This document shows positions 63,199 through 64,000 of a DNA stretch of 64,000 nt, piece by piece (the stretch's first letter is position 1; each line of letters starts with the position of its first letter). The DNA is from Bacillus sp. OK048 (GTDB taxonomy: Bacteria > Bacillota > Bacilli > Bacillales > Cytobacillaceae). The stretch spans positions 248,001-312,000 of the forward strand of contig NZ_FNHN01000003.1 in the NCBI RefSeq assembly GCF_900103525.1, in the 5' to 3' direction. The translations under genes and the position numbers were made by a program. Under the pieces are notes generated by a model that worked only from the letters and a program-made list of their open reading frames with translations, ran no database searches and was not told where the DNA came from.

Positions 63199-64000
63199 CT
63201 ATAAAACTACTTTTGGCATTGAAAGATCTACGCTATTTTTCAGTAGTTCATCAATCTTCATTGGCTTATTTTCTTTTACTGAACGCCATACACCTTCACC
63301 AACAGCGATGGAGTATGCGCCCGCTTCAGCACCAGCTAAAATTTCATAAGGACGAGTTTGATCTACTCCCATGAAGAGATCTTCTAGCAATACTGGGTCT
63401 CCCCCTCCATGTCCTCCTCCAGTTTGCAGAACATGAATGGTCTCCTTTGCCCCGCCAAATAACGGATAAAACTCAATAGTTTGTTCAGGAACAGAAAATG
63501 GAATACGGCTTGGTTCATGGTATTCGGTAGTTTCAATTCTTCCTTTTGTACCGTTAATCGCTAAACGATAGCCTTCATATGGAAGAGAGAAATTAACGGA
63601 ATAGCTTAAAAATGCACCTTTATCATACTTAACGGTGGCAACATAGGTATCCTCGATTTCAATTTCATGATCAAAGATACAAGAGTCTGGACGATAATGT
63701 GTATAGTTTTGAGATGATTTTTCTATGCTATCGGCTTTAATATGATCGTCTTTCGCGGTGATATTATTTCGGCGGTTTGACCAGCGCATATAGTATTGAC
63801 ATAAGTGTTTTTCCTGACATGTGCTGCAGTAACGATTGTCTGTCGGACTTGGATTAAATTCTCCGTCTTTCCCGAAATAATTTAAAGCCCCATATGCAAA
63901 CACCTCTTCTGGTTTTTGATCCAGCCACCAATTGACTAAATCAAAGTGATGTGTAGATTTATGAATCGATAAGCCGCCTGAAAAATCCCGGTTGCGGTTC
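63199..64000 (-). CDS. Gfo/Idh/MocA-family oxidoreductase, C-terminal part (runs off the right edge)
   Basis: The visible 266 residues include SGGLSIHKSTHHFDLVNWWL (the lysine/histidine active-site motif of the family) near 63920-63980, an insertion with a cysteine cluster (YCSTCQEKHLCQYY) that could bind a metal, and the C-terminal beta-sheet domain (AINGTKGRIETTEYHEPSRI, GGGHGGGDPVLLEDLF). It probably oxidises or reduces a sugar or sugar acid with NAD(P). The coding frame is open to the edge, so the N-terminal Rossmann domain lies outside. Confidence 0.85.
   Translation of the reverse strand, partial: NRNRDFSGGLSIHKSTHHFDLVNWWLDQKPEEVFAYGALNYFGKDGEFNPSPTDNRYCSTCQEKHLCQYYMRWSNRRNNITAKDDHIKADSIEKSSQNYTHYRPDSCIFDHEIEIEDTYVATVKYDKGAFLSYSVNFSLPYEGYRLAINGTKGRIETTEYHEPSRIPFSVPEQTIEFYPLFGGAKETIHVLQTGGGHGGGDPVLLEDLFMGVDQTRPYEILAGAEAGAYSIAVGEGVWRSVKENKPMKIDELLKNSVDLSMPKVVL

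Overview
The window is AT-rich DNA from a member of the Bacillaceae, probably a soil Bacillus or Neobacillus-type organism. The evidence is strong GGAGG-type ribosome binding sites, frequent TTG and GTG starts, CcpA-box-like sequences, and Bacillus-type gene sets (yes and lpl families, ltaS, pepF, padR/DUF1700, eis-like GNAT). No rRNA, tRNA, CRISPR array or known riboswitch was seen. Genus is inference only.

Region 1 (1 to about 8.7 kb) is accessory DNA. It opens with the truncated start of a SIR2-domain gene of the kind found in phage-defence systems. Eight small genes follow on the minus strand (two DUF3888-type secreted proteins, two secreted orphans, an ACT-domain protein, two tiny membrane proteins and one orphan). 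Most are separated by diverged copies of one 60-100 bp intergenic repeat with a fixed architecture, so the stretch reads like an array of gene cassettes. Next come an IS1595-type transposase without clear ends, a small XRE regulator/membrane protein operon with a 21-bp tandem repeat in its promoter region, and a 5'-truncated TIGR00266/AIM24 gene.

Region 2 (8.7 to 27.9 kb) is ordinary chromosomal housekeeping: a PadR/DUF1700/DUF4173 operon with two matching palindromic operators, asparagine synthetase A, aspartate ammonia-lyase, a YitT-type transporter, oligoendopeptidase F, lipoteichoic acid synthase, an Eis-like acetyltransferase, a carboxylesterase, a 2-hydroxyacid dehydrogenase, the BrnQ branched-chain amino acid carrier and several small conserved proteins. 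A dispersed Bacillaceae-type repeat lies between pepF and ltaS.

Region 3 (27.9 kb to the end, all minus strand) is a large pectin / rhamnogalacturonan-I utilisation locus that continues beyond the right edge. It holds a GH51 arabinofuranosidase, a CE4-type deacetylase, a GH106-like rhamnosidase, two DUF624 (YesL) proteins, two ABC importers without their own ATPase (YesOPQ type and Lpl/YteP type), a second YesO-like binding protein, a YesM/YesN two-component system, a membrane-bound AraC sensor-regulator (YesS type), PL22 oligogalacturonate lyase, rhamnose mutarotase, GH42 galactosidase, CE12 acetylesterase, PL11 rhamnogalacturonan lyase, a GH115-like enzyme, GH105 unsaturated rhamnogalacturonyl hydrolase and a Gfo/Idh/MocA oxidoreductase. 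None of the hydrolases, lyases or esterases has a signal peptide. The locus therefore appears built to import oligosaccharides and trim them in the cytosol. A heterodimeric multidrug-type ABC exporter sits in its middle. Several CcpA-box-like sequences lie in front of its transcription units.
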